A stretch of DNA of 64,000 nucleotides from Hydractinia symbiolongicarpus. Its lineage: Eukaryota > Cnidaria > Hydrozoa > Anthoathecata > Hydractiniidae. The notes under the pieces were generated by a model. That model searched no databases, was not told the DNA's origin, and saw only the letters and a list, made by a program, of their open reading frames with translations. Below are positions 35,656-48,400 of the stretch, piece after piece. The position numbers and the translations under genes are program-made. The stretch lies in contig NC_079884.1 in the NCBI RefSeq assembly GCF_029227915.1, forward strand, positions 29,948,001 to 30,012,000. The letters are read 5' to 3'. The first letter of the stretch is position 1, and every line of letters begins with the position of its first letter.

Positions 35656-38600
35656 TTCGGGAAATGAGTTTACTCCTTGGGTACTTTCTTTGTATACTTT
35701 TGACTATACGGACCGAGTCCGGGGTTTTACCGGAAATCGCGGGTTTTCGTTTGCCAGCGATTAAACTTCTTTTATTCAGCGTCTCATCAAAAATGAAAAC
35801 ATTTTTAAAAACTACAAGTCTCATGGGCTTTAGTGGTGAAATAATAATTTAAAAAATTGTTTGGGAAATGAGTTTACTCCCTGGGTACTTTCTTTGTATA
35901 CTTTTGACTATACGGGCCGAGCCCGGGATTTACGGGAAATCGCAGATTTTCGTTTGCCGGCGATTAAACTTCTTTTATTCAGCGTCTCATCAAAAATGAA
36001 AACATTTTTGAAAACTACAAGTCTCATGCGTTTTAGTGGTGAAAAAATAATTTAAAAAATCGTTCGGGAAATGAGTTTACTCCCTGGGTACTTTCTTTGT
36101 ATACTTTTCACTACACGGGCCGAGTCCGGGATTTACGGGAAATCGTAGGTTTTCGTTTGCCGGCGATTAAACTTCTTTTATTCAGCGTCTCATCAAAAAT
36201 GAAAACATTTTAGAAAACTACAAGTCTCATGCGTTTTAGTGGTGAAAAAATAATTTAAAAAATCGTTCGGGAAATGAGTTTACTCACTGGGTACTTTCTT
36301 TGTATACTTTTGATTATACGGGCCGAGTCCCGGGTTTACGGGAAATGGCGGGTTTTTGTTTGCCGGCGATTAAACTTCTTTTATTCAGCATCTCATCAAA
36401 AATGAAAACATTTTTGAAAACTACAAGTCTCATGCGTTTTAGTGGTGAAGAGATAATTTAAAAAATCGTTTTGGAAATGAGTTTACTCACATCGTACTTT
36501 CTTTGTATACATTCGACAATACGGGCCAAGCCCGGGATTTACGGGAAATCGCAGGTTTTCGTTTGCCAGCGATTAAACCACTTTCATTAGGCGTCTCATC
36601 AAAAATAAAAACATTTCTGAAAACTACAAGTCTCATGCGTTTTAGTGGTGAAAAAATAATTTAAAAAATCGTTCGGCAAATGAGTTTACTCCCTGGGTAC
36701 TTTCTTTGTATACTTTTGATTATACGGGCCGAGTCCGGGGTTTACGGGAAATGGCGGGTTTTTGTTTGCCGGCGATTAAACTTCTTTTATTCAGCATCTC
36801 ATCAAAAATAAAAACATTTTTGAAAACTACAAGTCTCATGCGTTTTAGTGGTGAAAAGATAATTTAAAAAATCGTTTTGGAAATGAGTTTACTCACAGGG
36901 TACTTTCTTGGTATACATTCGACTATACGGGCCAAGCCCGGGATTTTCGGGAAATCGCGGGTTTTCGTTTGCCGGCGATTAAGCTACTTTCATTAAGCGT
37001 CTCATCAAAAATGAAAACATTTCTGAAAACTACAAGTCTAATGCGTTTTAGTGGTGAAAAAATAATTTAAAAAAGCGTTCGGGAAATGAGTTTACTCCCT
37101 GGGTACTTTCTTTGTATACTTTTGACTATACGGGCCGAGTCCGGGATTTACGGGAAATCGCGGCTTTTCGTTTGCCGGCGATTAAACTTCTTTTATTCAG
37201 CATCTCATCAAAAATGAAAACATTTTTGAAAACTACAAGTCTCATGCGTTTTAGTGGTGAAAAGATAATTTAAAAAATCGTTTTGGAAATGGGTTTACTC
37301 ACAGGGTACTTTCTTTGTATACATTCGACAATACGGGCCAAGCCCGGGATTTACGGGAAATCGCGGGTTTTCGTTTGCCGGCGATTAAACCACTTTCATT
37401 AGGCGTCTCATCAAAAATAAAAACATTTCTGAAAACTACAAGTCTCATGCGTTTTAGTGGTGAAAAAATAATTTAAAAAATCGTTCGGGAAATGAGTTTA
37501 CTCCCTGGGTACTTTCTTTGTATACTTTTGATTATACGGGCCGAGTCCGGGGTTTACGGGAAATGGCGGGTTTTTGTTTGCCGGCGATTAAACTGCTTTT
37601 ATTCAGCATCTCATCAAAAATGAAAACATTTTTGAAAACTACAAGTCTCATGCGTTTTAGTGGTGAAAAGATGATTTAAAAAATCGTTTTGGAAATGAGT
37701 TTACTCACAGGGTACTTTCTTTGTATACATTCGACTATACGGGCCAAGCCCGGGATTTACGGGAAATCGCGGGATTTCGTTTGCCGGCGATTAAACCACT
37801 TTCTTAAGCGTCTCATCAAAAATGAAAACATCTTTGAAAACTGCAAGTCTCATGCGTTTTAGTGGTGAAAAGATAATTTAAAAAATCGTTTTGAAAATGA
37901 GCTAACTCCCTGGGTACTTTTTTTGTATACTTTTGACTATGCGGGCCGAGTCCATGGTTTACGGGAAATGGCGGGTTTTCGTTTGCCGGCGATTAAACTT
38001 CTTTTATTCAGCGTCTCATCAAAAATAAAAACATTTTTAAAAACTACAAGTCTTATGCGTTTTAGTGGTGAAAAAATAATTTAAAAAATTGTTCTGGAAA
38101 TGAGTTTACTCACAGGGTACTTTCTTTGTATACATTCGACTATAAAGGCCAAGCCCGGGATTTACGGGAAATCGCGGGATTTCGTTTGCCGGCGATTAAA
38201 CCACTTTCATTAAGCGTCTCATCAAAAATGAAAATAATCTTTGAAAACTGCAAGTCTCATGCGTTTTAGTGGTGAAAAAATAATATAAAAAATCGTTCGG
38301 GAAATGAGTTTACTCCCTGGGTACTTTCTTTGTATACTTTTGACTATACGGGCCAAGCCCGGGATTTACGTGAAATGGCGGGTTTTCGTTTGCCGGCAAT
38401 TAAACTTCTTTTATTCAGAGTCTCATCAAAAATGAAATTATTTTTTAAAACTACAAGTGTCATGCGTTTTAGTGGTGAAAAGATAATTTAAAAAATCGTT
38501 TTGGAAATGAGTTTACTCACAGGGTACTTTCTTTGTATACATTCGACTATACGGGCCAAGCCCGGGATTTACGGGAAATCGCGGGTTTTCGTTTGCCGGC

Positions 38601-40329
38601 GATTAAACCACTTTCATTAGGCGTCTCATCAAAAATGAAAACATTTCTGAAAACTACAAGTCTCATGGGCTCTAGTGGTGAAAAAATAATTTAAAAAATC
38701 GTTCGGGAAATGAGTTTACTCCATGGGTACTTTCTTTGTATACTTTTCACTACACGGGCCGAGTCCGGGATTTACGGGAAATCGTAGGTTTTCGTTTGCC
38801 GGCGATTAAACTTCTTTTATTCAGCGTCTCATCAAAAATGAAAACATTTTTGAAAACTACAAGTCTCATGCGTTTTAGTGGTGAAATAATAGTTAAAAAA
38901 ATCGTTCGGGAAATGAGTTTACTCCCTGGGTACTTTCTTTGTATACTTTTGATTATACGGGCCGAGTCCGGGGTTTACGGGAAATGGCGGGTTTTTGTTT
39001 GCCGGCGATTAAACTTCTTTTATTCAGCATCTCATCAAAAATGAAAACATTTTTGAAAACTACAAGTCTCATGCGTTTTAGTGGTGAAATAATGATTAAA
39101 AAAATCGTTCGGGAAATGAGTTTACTCCCTGGGTACTTTCTTTGTATACTTTTGATTATACGGGCCGAGTCCGGGGTTTACGGGAAATGGCGGGTTTTTG
39201 TTTGCCGGCGATTAAACTTCTTTTATTCAGCATCTCATCAAAAATGAAAACATTTTTGAAAACTACAAGTCTCATGCGTTTTAGTGGTGAAAAGATATTT
39301 TAAAAAATCGTTTTGGAAATGAGTTTACTCACAGGGTACTTTCTTTGTATACATTCGACAATACGGGCCAAGCCCGGGATTTACGGGAAATCGCGGGTTT
39401 TCGTTTGCCGGCGATTAAACGACTTTCATTAAGCGTCTCATCGAAAATGAAAACATTTCTAAAAACTACAAGTCTCATGCTTTTTAGTGGTGAAAAAATA
39501 ATTTAAAAAATCGTTCGGGAAATGAGTTTACTCCCTGGGTACTTTCTTTGTATACTTTTGATTATACGGGCCGAGTCCTGGGTTTACGGGAAATGGCGGG
39601 TTTTTGTTTGCCGGCGATTAAACTTCTTTTAATCAGCATCTCATCAAAAATGAAAACATTTTTGAAAACTACAAGTCTCATGCGTTTTAGTGGTGAAAAG
39701 ATAATTTAAAAAATCGTTTTGGAAATGAGTTTACTCACAGGGTACTTTCTTTGTATACATTCGACTATACGGGCCAAGCCCGGGATTTACGGGAAATCGC
39801 GGGTTTTCGTTTGCCGGCGATTAAACTTCTTTTATTCAGCGTCTCATCAAAAATGAAAACATTTTTGAAAACTACCAGTCTCATGCGTTTTAGTGGTGAA
39901 AAAATAAATTAAAAAATCGTTCGGGAAATGAGTTTACTCCAGGGTACCTTCTTTGTATACTTTTGACTATACGGGCCAAGCCCGGGATTTAGGGAAATCG
40001 CGGGATTTCGTTTGCCGGCGATTAAACTTCTTTTATTCAGCGTCTCATCGAAAATGAAAACATTTCTGAAAACTACAAGTCTCATGCGTTTTAGTGGTGA
40101 AAAAATAATTTAAAAAATCGTTCGGGAAATGAGTTTACTCCCTGGGTACTTTCTTTGTATACTTTTGATTATACGGGCCGAGTCCTGGGTTTACGGGAAA
40201 TGGCGGGTTTTTGTTTGCCGGCGATTAAACTTCTTTTAATCAGCATCTCATCAAAAATGAAAACATTTTTGAAAACTACAAGTCTCATGCGTTTTAGTGG
40301 TGAAAAGATAATTTAAAAAATCGTTTTGG

Positions 40330-43300
40330 AAATGAGTTTACTCACAGGGTACTTTCTTTGTATACATTCGACTATACGGGCCAAGCCCGGGATTTACGGG
40401 AAATCGCGGGTTTTCGTTTGCCACGATTAAGCCACTTTCATTAAGCGTCTCATCAAAAATAAAAACATTTCTGAAAACTACAAGTCTCATGCGTTTTAGT
40501 GGTGAAAAAATAATTTAAAAAATCGTTTGGGAAATGAGTTTACTCCCTGGGTACTTTCTTTGTATACTTTTGACTATACGGGCCGAGTCCGGGATTTACG
40601 GGAAATCGCGGCTTTTCGTTTGCCGGCGATTAAACTTCTTTTATTCAGCGTCTCATCAAAAATGAAAATATTTTTAAAAACTACAAGTCTCATGGACTTT
40701 AGTGGTGAAATAATAATTTAAAAAATCGTTTGGGAAATGAGTTTACTCCCTGGGTACTTTCTTTGTATACTTTTGACTATACGGGTCAAGTCCGGGATTT
40801 ACGGGAAATCGCAGGTTTTCGTTTGCCGGCGATTAAACTTCTTTTATTCAGCGTCTCATCAAAAATGAAAACATTTTTGAAAACTACCAGTCTCATGCGT
40901 TTTAGTGGTGAAAAAATAAATTAAAAAATCGTTCGGGAAATGAGTTTACTCCAGGGTACTTTCTTTGTATACTTTTGACTATACGGGCCAAGCCCGGGAT
41001 TTACGGGAAATCGCGGGATTTCGTTTGCCGGCGATTAAACCACTTTCTTTAAGCGTCTCATCAAAAATGAAAACATCTGTGAAAACTGCAAGTCTCATGC
41101 GTTTTAGTGGTGAAAAGATAATTTAAAAAATCGTTTTGAAAATTAGCTAACTCCCTGGGTACTTTCTTTGTATACTTTTGACTATGCGGGCCGAGTCCGG
41201 GGTTTACGGGAAATGGCGGGTTTTCGTTTGCCGGCGATTAAACTTCTTTTATTCAGCGTCTCATCAAAAATGAAAACATTTTTGAAAACTACAAGTCTCA
41301 AGCGTTTTAGTGGTGAAAAGATATTTTAAAAAATCGTTTTGGAAATTAGTTTACTCACAGGGTGTTTTCTTTGTATACATTCGACTATGCGGGCCAAGCC
41401 GGGATTTACGGGAAATGGCGGGTTTTTGTTTGCCGGCGATTAAACCTCTTTTATTCAGCGTCTCATCAAAAATAAAAACATTTTTGAAACTTACAAGTCT
41501 TATGCGTTTTAGTGGTGAAAAAATAATTTAAAAAATCGTTCTGGAAATGAGTTTACTCACAGGGTACTTTCTTTGTATACATTCGACTATACGGGCCAAG
41601 CCCGGGATTTACGAAAAATCGCGGGATTTAGTTTGCCGGCGATTAAACCACTTCCATTAAGCGTCTCATCAAAAATGAAAACATCTTTGAAAACTGCAAG
41701 TCGCATGCGTTTTAGTGGTTAAAAGATAATTTAAAAAATCGTTTTGGAAATGAGCTAACTCCCTGGGTACTTTCTTTGTATACTTTTGACTATGCGGGCC
41801 GAGTCCGGGGTTTACGGAAAATGGCAGGTTTTTGTTTGCCGGCGATTAAACTTCTTTTATTCAGCGTCTCATCAAAAATGAAAACATTTTTGAAAACTAC
41901 AAGTCTCATGCGTTTTAGTGGTGAAAAGATAATTTAAAAAATCGTTTTGGAAATGAGTTTACTCACAGGGTACTTTCTTTGTATACATTCGACTATACGG
42001 GCCAAGCCCGGGATTTACGGGAAATCGCGGGTTTTCGTTTGCCGGCGATTAAACTTCTTTTATTCAGCGTCTCATCAAAAATTAAAACATTTTTAAAAAC
42101 TACAAGTCTCATGGGCTTTAGTGGTGAAATAATAATTTAAAAAATCGTTTGGGAAATGAGTTTACTCCCTGGGTACTTTCTTTGTATACTTTTGACTATA
42201 CGGGCCGAGTCCGGGATTTACGGGAAATCGCAGGTTTTCGTTTGCCGGCGATTAAACTTCTTTTATTCAGCGTCTCATCAAAAATGAATACATTTTTGAA
42301 AACTACCAGTCTCATGCGTTTTAGTGGTGAAAAAATAAATTAAAAAATCGTTCGGGAAATGAGTTTACTCCAGGGTACTTTCTTTGTATACTTTTGACTA
42401 TACGGGCCAAGCCCGGATTTACGGGAAATCACGGCATTTCGTTTCCCGGCGATTAAACCACTTTCATTAAGCGTCTCATCAAAAATGAAAACATCTTTGA
42501 AAACTGCAAGTCTGATGCGTTTTAGTGGTGAAAAGATAATTTAAAAAATCGTTTTGAAAATGAGCTAACTCCCTGGGTACTTTCTTTGTATACTTTTGAC
42601 TATGCGGGCCGAGTCCGGGGTTTACGGGAAATGGCGAGTTTTCGTTTGCCGGCGATTAAACTTCTTTTATTCAGCGTCTCATCAAAAATGAAAACATTTT
42701 TGAAAACTACAAGTCTCAAGCGTTTTAGTGGTGAAAAGATAATTTAAAAAATCGTTTTGGAAATGAGTTTACTCACAGGGTACTTTCTTTGTATACATTC
42801 GACTATACGGGCCAAGCCCGGGATTTACGGGAAATCGCGGGTTTTCGTTTGCCGCGATTAAACTTCTTTTATTCAGCGTCTCATCAAAAATGAAAATATT
42901 TTTAAAAACTACAAGTCTCATGGGCTTTAGTGGTGAAATAATAATTTAAAAAATCGTTTAGGAAATGAGTTTACTCCCTGGGTACTTTCTTTGTATACTT
43001 TTGACTATACGGGTCGAGTCCGGGATTTACGGGAAATCGCAGGTTTTCGTTTGCCGGCGATTAAACTTCTTTTATTCAGCGTCTCATCAAAAATGAAAAC
43101 ATTTTTGAAAACTACCAGTCTCATGCGTTTTAGTGGTGAAAAAATAAATTAAAAAATCGTTCGGGAAATGAGTTTACTTCAGGGTACTTTCTTTGTATAC
43201 TTTTGACTATACGGGCCAAGCCCGGGATTTAGGGAAATCGCGGGATTTCGTTTGCGGCGATTAAACCACTTTCTTTAAGCGTCTCATCAAAAATGAAAAC

Positions 43301-46300
43301 ATCTTTGAAAACTGCAAGTCTCATGCGTTTTAGTGGTGAAAAGATAATTTAAAAAATCGTTTTGAAAATTAGCTAACTCCCTGGGTACTTTCTTTGTATA
43401 CTTTTGATTATACGGGCCGAGTCCGGGGTTTACGGGAAATGGCGGGTTTTTGTTTGCGGCGATTAAACTTCTTTTATTCAGCATCTCATCAAAAATGAAA
43501 ACATTTTTGAAAACTACAAGTCTCATGCGTTTTAGTGGTGAAAAAATAAATTAAAAAATCGTTCGGGAAATGAGTTTACTCCACGGTACTTTCTTTGTAT
43601 ACTTTTGACTATACGGGCCAAGCCCGGATTTACGGGAAATCACGGGATTTCGTTTCCCGGCGATTAAACCACTTTCATTAAGCGTCTCATCAAAAATGAA
43701 AACATCTTTGAAAACTGCAAGTCTGATGCGTTTTAGTGGTGAAAAGATAATTTAAAAAATCGTTTTGAAAATGAGCTAACTCCCTGGGTACTTTCTTTGT
43801 ATACTTTTGACTATGCGGGCCGAGTCCGGGGTTTACGGGAAATGGCGGGTTTTCGTTTGCCGGCGATTAAACTTCTTTTATTCAGCGTCTCATCAAAAAT
43901 GAAAACATTTTTGAAAACTACAAGTCTCAAGCGTTTTAGTGGTGAAAAGATAATTTAAAAAATCGTTTTGGAAATGAGTTTACTCACAGGGTACTTTCTT
44001 TGTATACATTCGACTATACGGGCCAAGCCCGGGATTTACGGGAAATCGCGGGTTTTCGTTTGCCGCGATTAAGCCACTTTCATTAAGCGTCTCATCAAAA
44101 ATGAAAACATTTCTGAAAACTACAAGTCTCATGCGTTTTAGTGGTGAAAAAATAATTTAAAAAATTGTTCGGGAAATGAGTTTACTCCCTGGGTACTTTC
44201 TTTGTATACTTTTGACTATACCGGCCGAGTCCGGGATTTACGGGAAATCGCGGCTTTTCGTTTGCCGGCGATTAAACTTCTTTTATTCAGCGTCTCATCA
44301 AAAATGAAAATATTTTTAAAAACTACAAGTCTCATGGGCTTTAGTGGTGAAATAATAATTTAAAAAATCGTTTAGGAAATGAGTTTACTCCCTGGGTACT
44401 TTCTTTGTATACTTTTGACTATACGGGTCGAGTCCGGGATTTACGGGAAATCGCAGGTTTTCGTTTGCCGGCGATTAAACTTCTTTTATTCAGCGTCTCA
44501 TCAAAAATGAAAACATTTTTGAAAACTACCAGTCTCATGCGTTTTAGTGGTGAAAAAATAAATTAAAAAATCGTTCGGGAAATGAGTTTACTCCAGGGTA
44601 CTTTCTTTGTATACTTTTGACTATACGGGCCAAGCCCGGGATTTAGGGAAATCGCGGGATTTCGTTTGCCGGCGATTAAACCACTTTCTTTAAGCGTCTC
44701 ATCAAAAATGAAAACATCTTTGAAAACTGCAAGTCTCATGCGTTTTAGTGGTGAAAAGATAATTTAAAAAATCGTTTTGAAAATTAGCTAACTCCCTGGG
44801 TACTTTCTTTGTATACTTTTGATTATACGGGCCGAGTCCGGGGTTTACGGGAAATGGCGGGTTTTTGTTTGCCGGCGATTAAACTTCTTTTATTCAGCAT
44901 CTCATCAAAAATGAAAACATTTTTGAAAACTACAAGTCTCATGCGTTTTAGTGGTGAAAAGATAATTTAAAAAATCGTTTTGGAAATGAGTTTACTCACA
45001 GGGTACTTTCTTTGTATACATTCGACAATACGGGCCAAGCCCGGGATTTACGGGAAATCGCGGGTTTTCGTTTGCCGGCGATTAAACGACTTTCAATAAG
45101 CGTCTCATCGAAAATGAAAACATTTCTGAAAACTACAAGTCTCATGCGTTTTAGTGGTGAAAAAATAATTTAAAAAATCGTTCGGGAAATGAGTTTACTC
45201 CCTGGGTACTTTCTTTGTATACTTTTGATTATACGGGCCGAGTCCTGGGTTTACGGGAAATGGCGGGTTTTTGTTTGCCGGCGATTAAACTTCTTTTAAT
45301 CAGCATCTCATCAAAAATGAAAACATTTTTGAAAACTACAAGTCTCATGCGTTTTAGTGGTGAAAAGATAATTTAAAAAATCGTTTTGGAAATGAGTTTA
45401 CTCACAGGGTACTTTCTTTGTATACATTCGACAATACGGGCCAAGCCCGGGATTTACGGGAAATCGCGGGTTTTCGTTTGCCGGCGATTAAACGACTTTC
45501 ATTAAGCGTCTCATCGAAAATGAAAACATTTCTGAAAACTACAAGTCTCATGCGTTTTAGTGGTGAAAAAATAATTTAAAAAATCGTTCGGGAAATGAGT
45601 TTACTCCCTGGGTACTTTCTTTGTATACTTTTGATTATACGGGCCGAGTCCTGGGTTTACGGGAAATGGCGGGTTTTTGTTTGCCGGCGATTAAACTTCT
45701 TTTAATCAGCATCTCATCAAAAATGAAAACATTTTTGAAAACTACAAGTCTCATGCGTTTTAGTGGTGAAAAGATAATTTAAAAAATCGTTTTGGAAATG
45801 AGTTTACTCACAGGGAACTTTCTTTGTATACATTCGACTATACGGGCCAAGCCCGGGATTTACGGGAAATCGCGGGTTTTCGTTTGCCACGATTAAGCCA
45901 CTTTCATTAAGCGTCTCATCAAAAATGAAAACATTTCTGAAAACTACAAGTCTCATGCGTTTTAGTGGTGAAAAAATAATTTAAAAAATCGTTCGGGAAA
46001 TGAGTTTACTCCCTGGGTACTTTCTTTGTATACTTTTGACTATACGGGCCGAGTCCGGGATTTACGGGAAATCGCGGCTTTTCGCTTGCCGGCGATTAAA
46101 CTTCTTTTATTCAGCGTCTCATCAAAAATGAAAATATTTTTAAAAACTACAAGTCTCATGGGCTTTAGTGGTGAAATAATAATTTAAAAAATCGTTTGGG
46201 AAATGAGTTTACTCCCTGGGTACTTTCTTTGTAAACTTTTGACTATACGGGTCAAGTCCGGGATTTACGGGAAATCGCAGGTTTTCGTTTGCCGGCGATT

Positions 46301-48400
46301 AAACTTCTTTTATTCAGCGTCTCATCAAAAATGAAAACATTTTTGAAAACTACCAGTCTCATGCGTTTTAGTGGTGAAAAAATAAATTAAAAAATCGTTC
46401 GGGAAATGAGTTTACTCCAGGGTACTTTCTTTGTATACTTTTGACTATACGGGCCAAGCCCGGGATTTACGGGAAATCGCGGGATTTCGTTTGCCGGCGA
46501 TTAAACCACTTTCTTTAAGCGTCTCATCAAAAATGAAAACATCTGTGAAAACTGCAAGTCTCTTGCGTTTTAGTGGTGAAAAGATAATTTAAAAAATCGT
46601 TTTGAAAATTAGCTAACTCCCTGGGTACTTTCTTTGTATACTTTTGACTATGCGGGCCGAGTCCAAGGTTTACGGGAAATGGCGGGTTTTCGTTTGCCGG
46701 CGATTAAACTTCTTTTATTCAGCGTCTCATCAAAAATGAAAACATTTTTGAAAACTACAAGTCTCAAGCGTTTTAGTTGTGAAAAGATATTTTAAAAAAT
46801 CGTTTTGGAAATTAGTTTACTCACATGGTACTTTCTTTGTATACATTCGACTATGCGGGCCAAGCCGAGATTTACGGGAAATCGCGGGTTTTCCTTTGCC
46901 GGCGATTAAACCTCTTTTATTCAGCGTCTCATCAAAAATAAAAACATTTTTGAAACTTACAAGTCTTATGCGTTTTAGTGGTGAAAAAATAATTTAAAAA
47001 ATCGTTCTGGAAATGAGTTTACTCACAGGGTACTTTCTTTGTATACATTCGACTATACGGGCCAAGCCCGGGATTTACGGGAAATCGCGGATTTAGTTTG
47101 CCGGCGATTAAACCACTTCCATTAAGCGTCTCATCAAAAATGAAAACATCTTTGAAAACTGCAAGTCTCATGCGTTTTAGTGGTTAAAAGATAATTTAAA
47201 AAATCGTTTTGGAAATGAGCTAACTCCTTGGGTACTTTCTTTGTATACTTTTGACTATGCGGGCCGAGTCCGGGGTTTACGGGAAATGGCAGGTTTTCGT
47301 TTGCCGGCGATTAAACTTCTTTTATTCAGCGTCTCATCAAAAATGAAAACATTTTTGAAAACTACAAGTCTCATGCGTTTTAGTGGTGAAAAGATAATTT
47401 AAAAAATCGTTTTGGAAATGAGTTTACTCACAGGGTACTTTCTTTGTATACATTCGACTATACGGGCCATGCCCAGGATTTACGGGAAATCGCGGGTTTT
47501 CGTTTGCCGGCGATTAAACCACTTTCATTAAGCGTCTCATCAAAAATGAAAACATTTCTGAAAACTACAAGTCTCATGCGTTTTAGTGGTGAAAAAATAA
47601 TTTAAAAAATCGTTCGGGAAATGAGTTTACTCCCTGGGTACTTTCTTTGTATACTTTTGACTATACGGGCCGAGTCCGGGATTTACGGGAAATCGCGGGT
47701 TTTCGTTTGCCGGCGATTAAACTTCTTTTATTCAGCGTCTCATCAAAAAGAAAACATTTTTAAAAACTACAAGTCTCATGGGCTTTAGTGGTGAAATAAT
47801 AATTTAAAAAATCGTTTGGGAAATGAGTTTACTCCCTGGGTACTTTCTTTGTATACTTTTGACTATACGGGCCGAGTCCGGGATTTACGGGAAATCGCAG
47901 GTTTTCGTTTGCCGGCGATTAAACTTCTTTTATTCAGCGTCTCATCAAAAATGAATACATTTTTGAAAACTACCAGTCTCATGTTTTTTAGTGGTGAAAA
48001 AATAAATTAAAAAATCGTTCGGGAAATGAGTTTACTCCAGGGTACTTTCTTTGTATACTTTTGACTATACGGGCCAAGCCCGGATTTACGGGAAATCACG
48101 GGATTTCGTTTCCCGGCGATTAAACCACTTTCATTAAGCGTCTCATCAAAAATGAAAACATCTTTGAAAACTGCAAGTCTCATGCGTTTTAGTGGTGAAA
48201 AGATAATTTAAAAAATCGTTTTGAAAATGAGCTAACTCCCTGGGTACTTTCTTTGTATACTTTTGACTATGCGGGCCGAGTTTACGGGAAATGGCGGGTT
48301 TTCGTTTGCCGGCGATTAAACTTCTTTTATTCAGCGTCTCATCAAAAATGAAAACAATTTTAAAAACTACAAGTCTCATGGGCTTTAGTGGTGAAATAAT
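40330..48400 (+). repeat. 5.47-5.67-kb duplication pair
   Basis: About 40.33-43.2 kb recurs at about 45.79-48.4 kb. TTTGCCACGATTAAGCC (CCACG at 40421 and 45887) and GAAAAGATATTTT near 41316 and 46782 are 5466-5467 apart. The monomer at 42149 matches 47816 at 5667, so one monomer was gained inside. Offsets are 14-17 bp short of exact multiples of 203, which small intra-monomer deletions here account for. Confidence 0.75.
42350..44960 (+). repeat. 1.2-1.4-kb duplication with short monomers
   Basis: GCCCGGATTTACGG with TCACGG and TTTCCCGGCG occurs at 42411 and 43622 (offset 1211). GGGTCGAGTCCGGG occurs at 43011 and 44425 (offset 1414). Several monomers carry one-base losses, such as GATTTAGGGAAATC and TTTGCGGCG, so offsets fall slightly below multiples of 203. 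The order GGGTCGAGTCC, then GATTTAGGG, then AAAATTAGCTAACTCC, also occurs once near 14.0-14.4 kb. Confidence 0.72.

Larger units (their letters stand above)
24118..41550 (+). repeat. Macro-duplication, right copy (about 17.4 kb)
   Basis: Collinear with about 430-16430. The offset runs 23697 (before the LINE), 27150 (about 3.3-5.6 kb against 30.4-32.8 kb), 29992 (4.2-6.9 kb against 34.2-36.9 kb), 29180 (near 7.9 kb), 26135 (12.6 kb) and 25121 (15.6-16.4 kb). The steps are explained by a 3227-bp tandem duplication plus a 226-bp deletion at copy 1, then +14, -4, -15 and -5 monomers. This is what unequal exchange within an array should leave. Confidence 0.8.
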
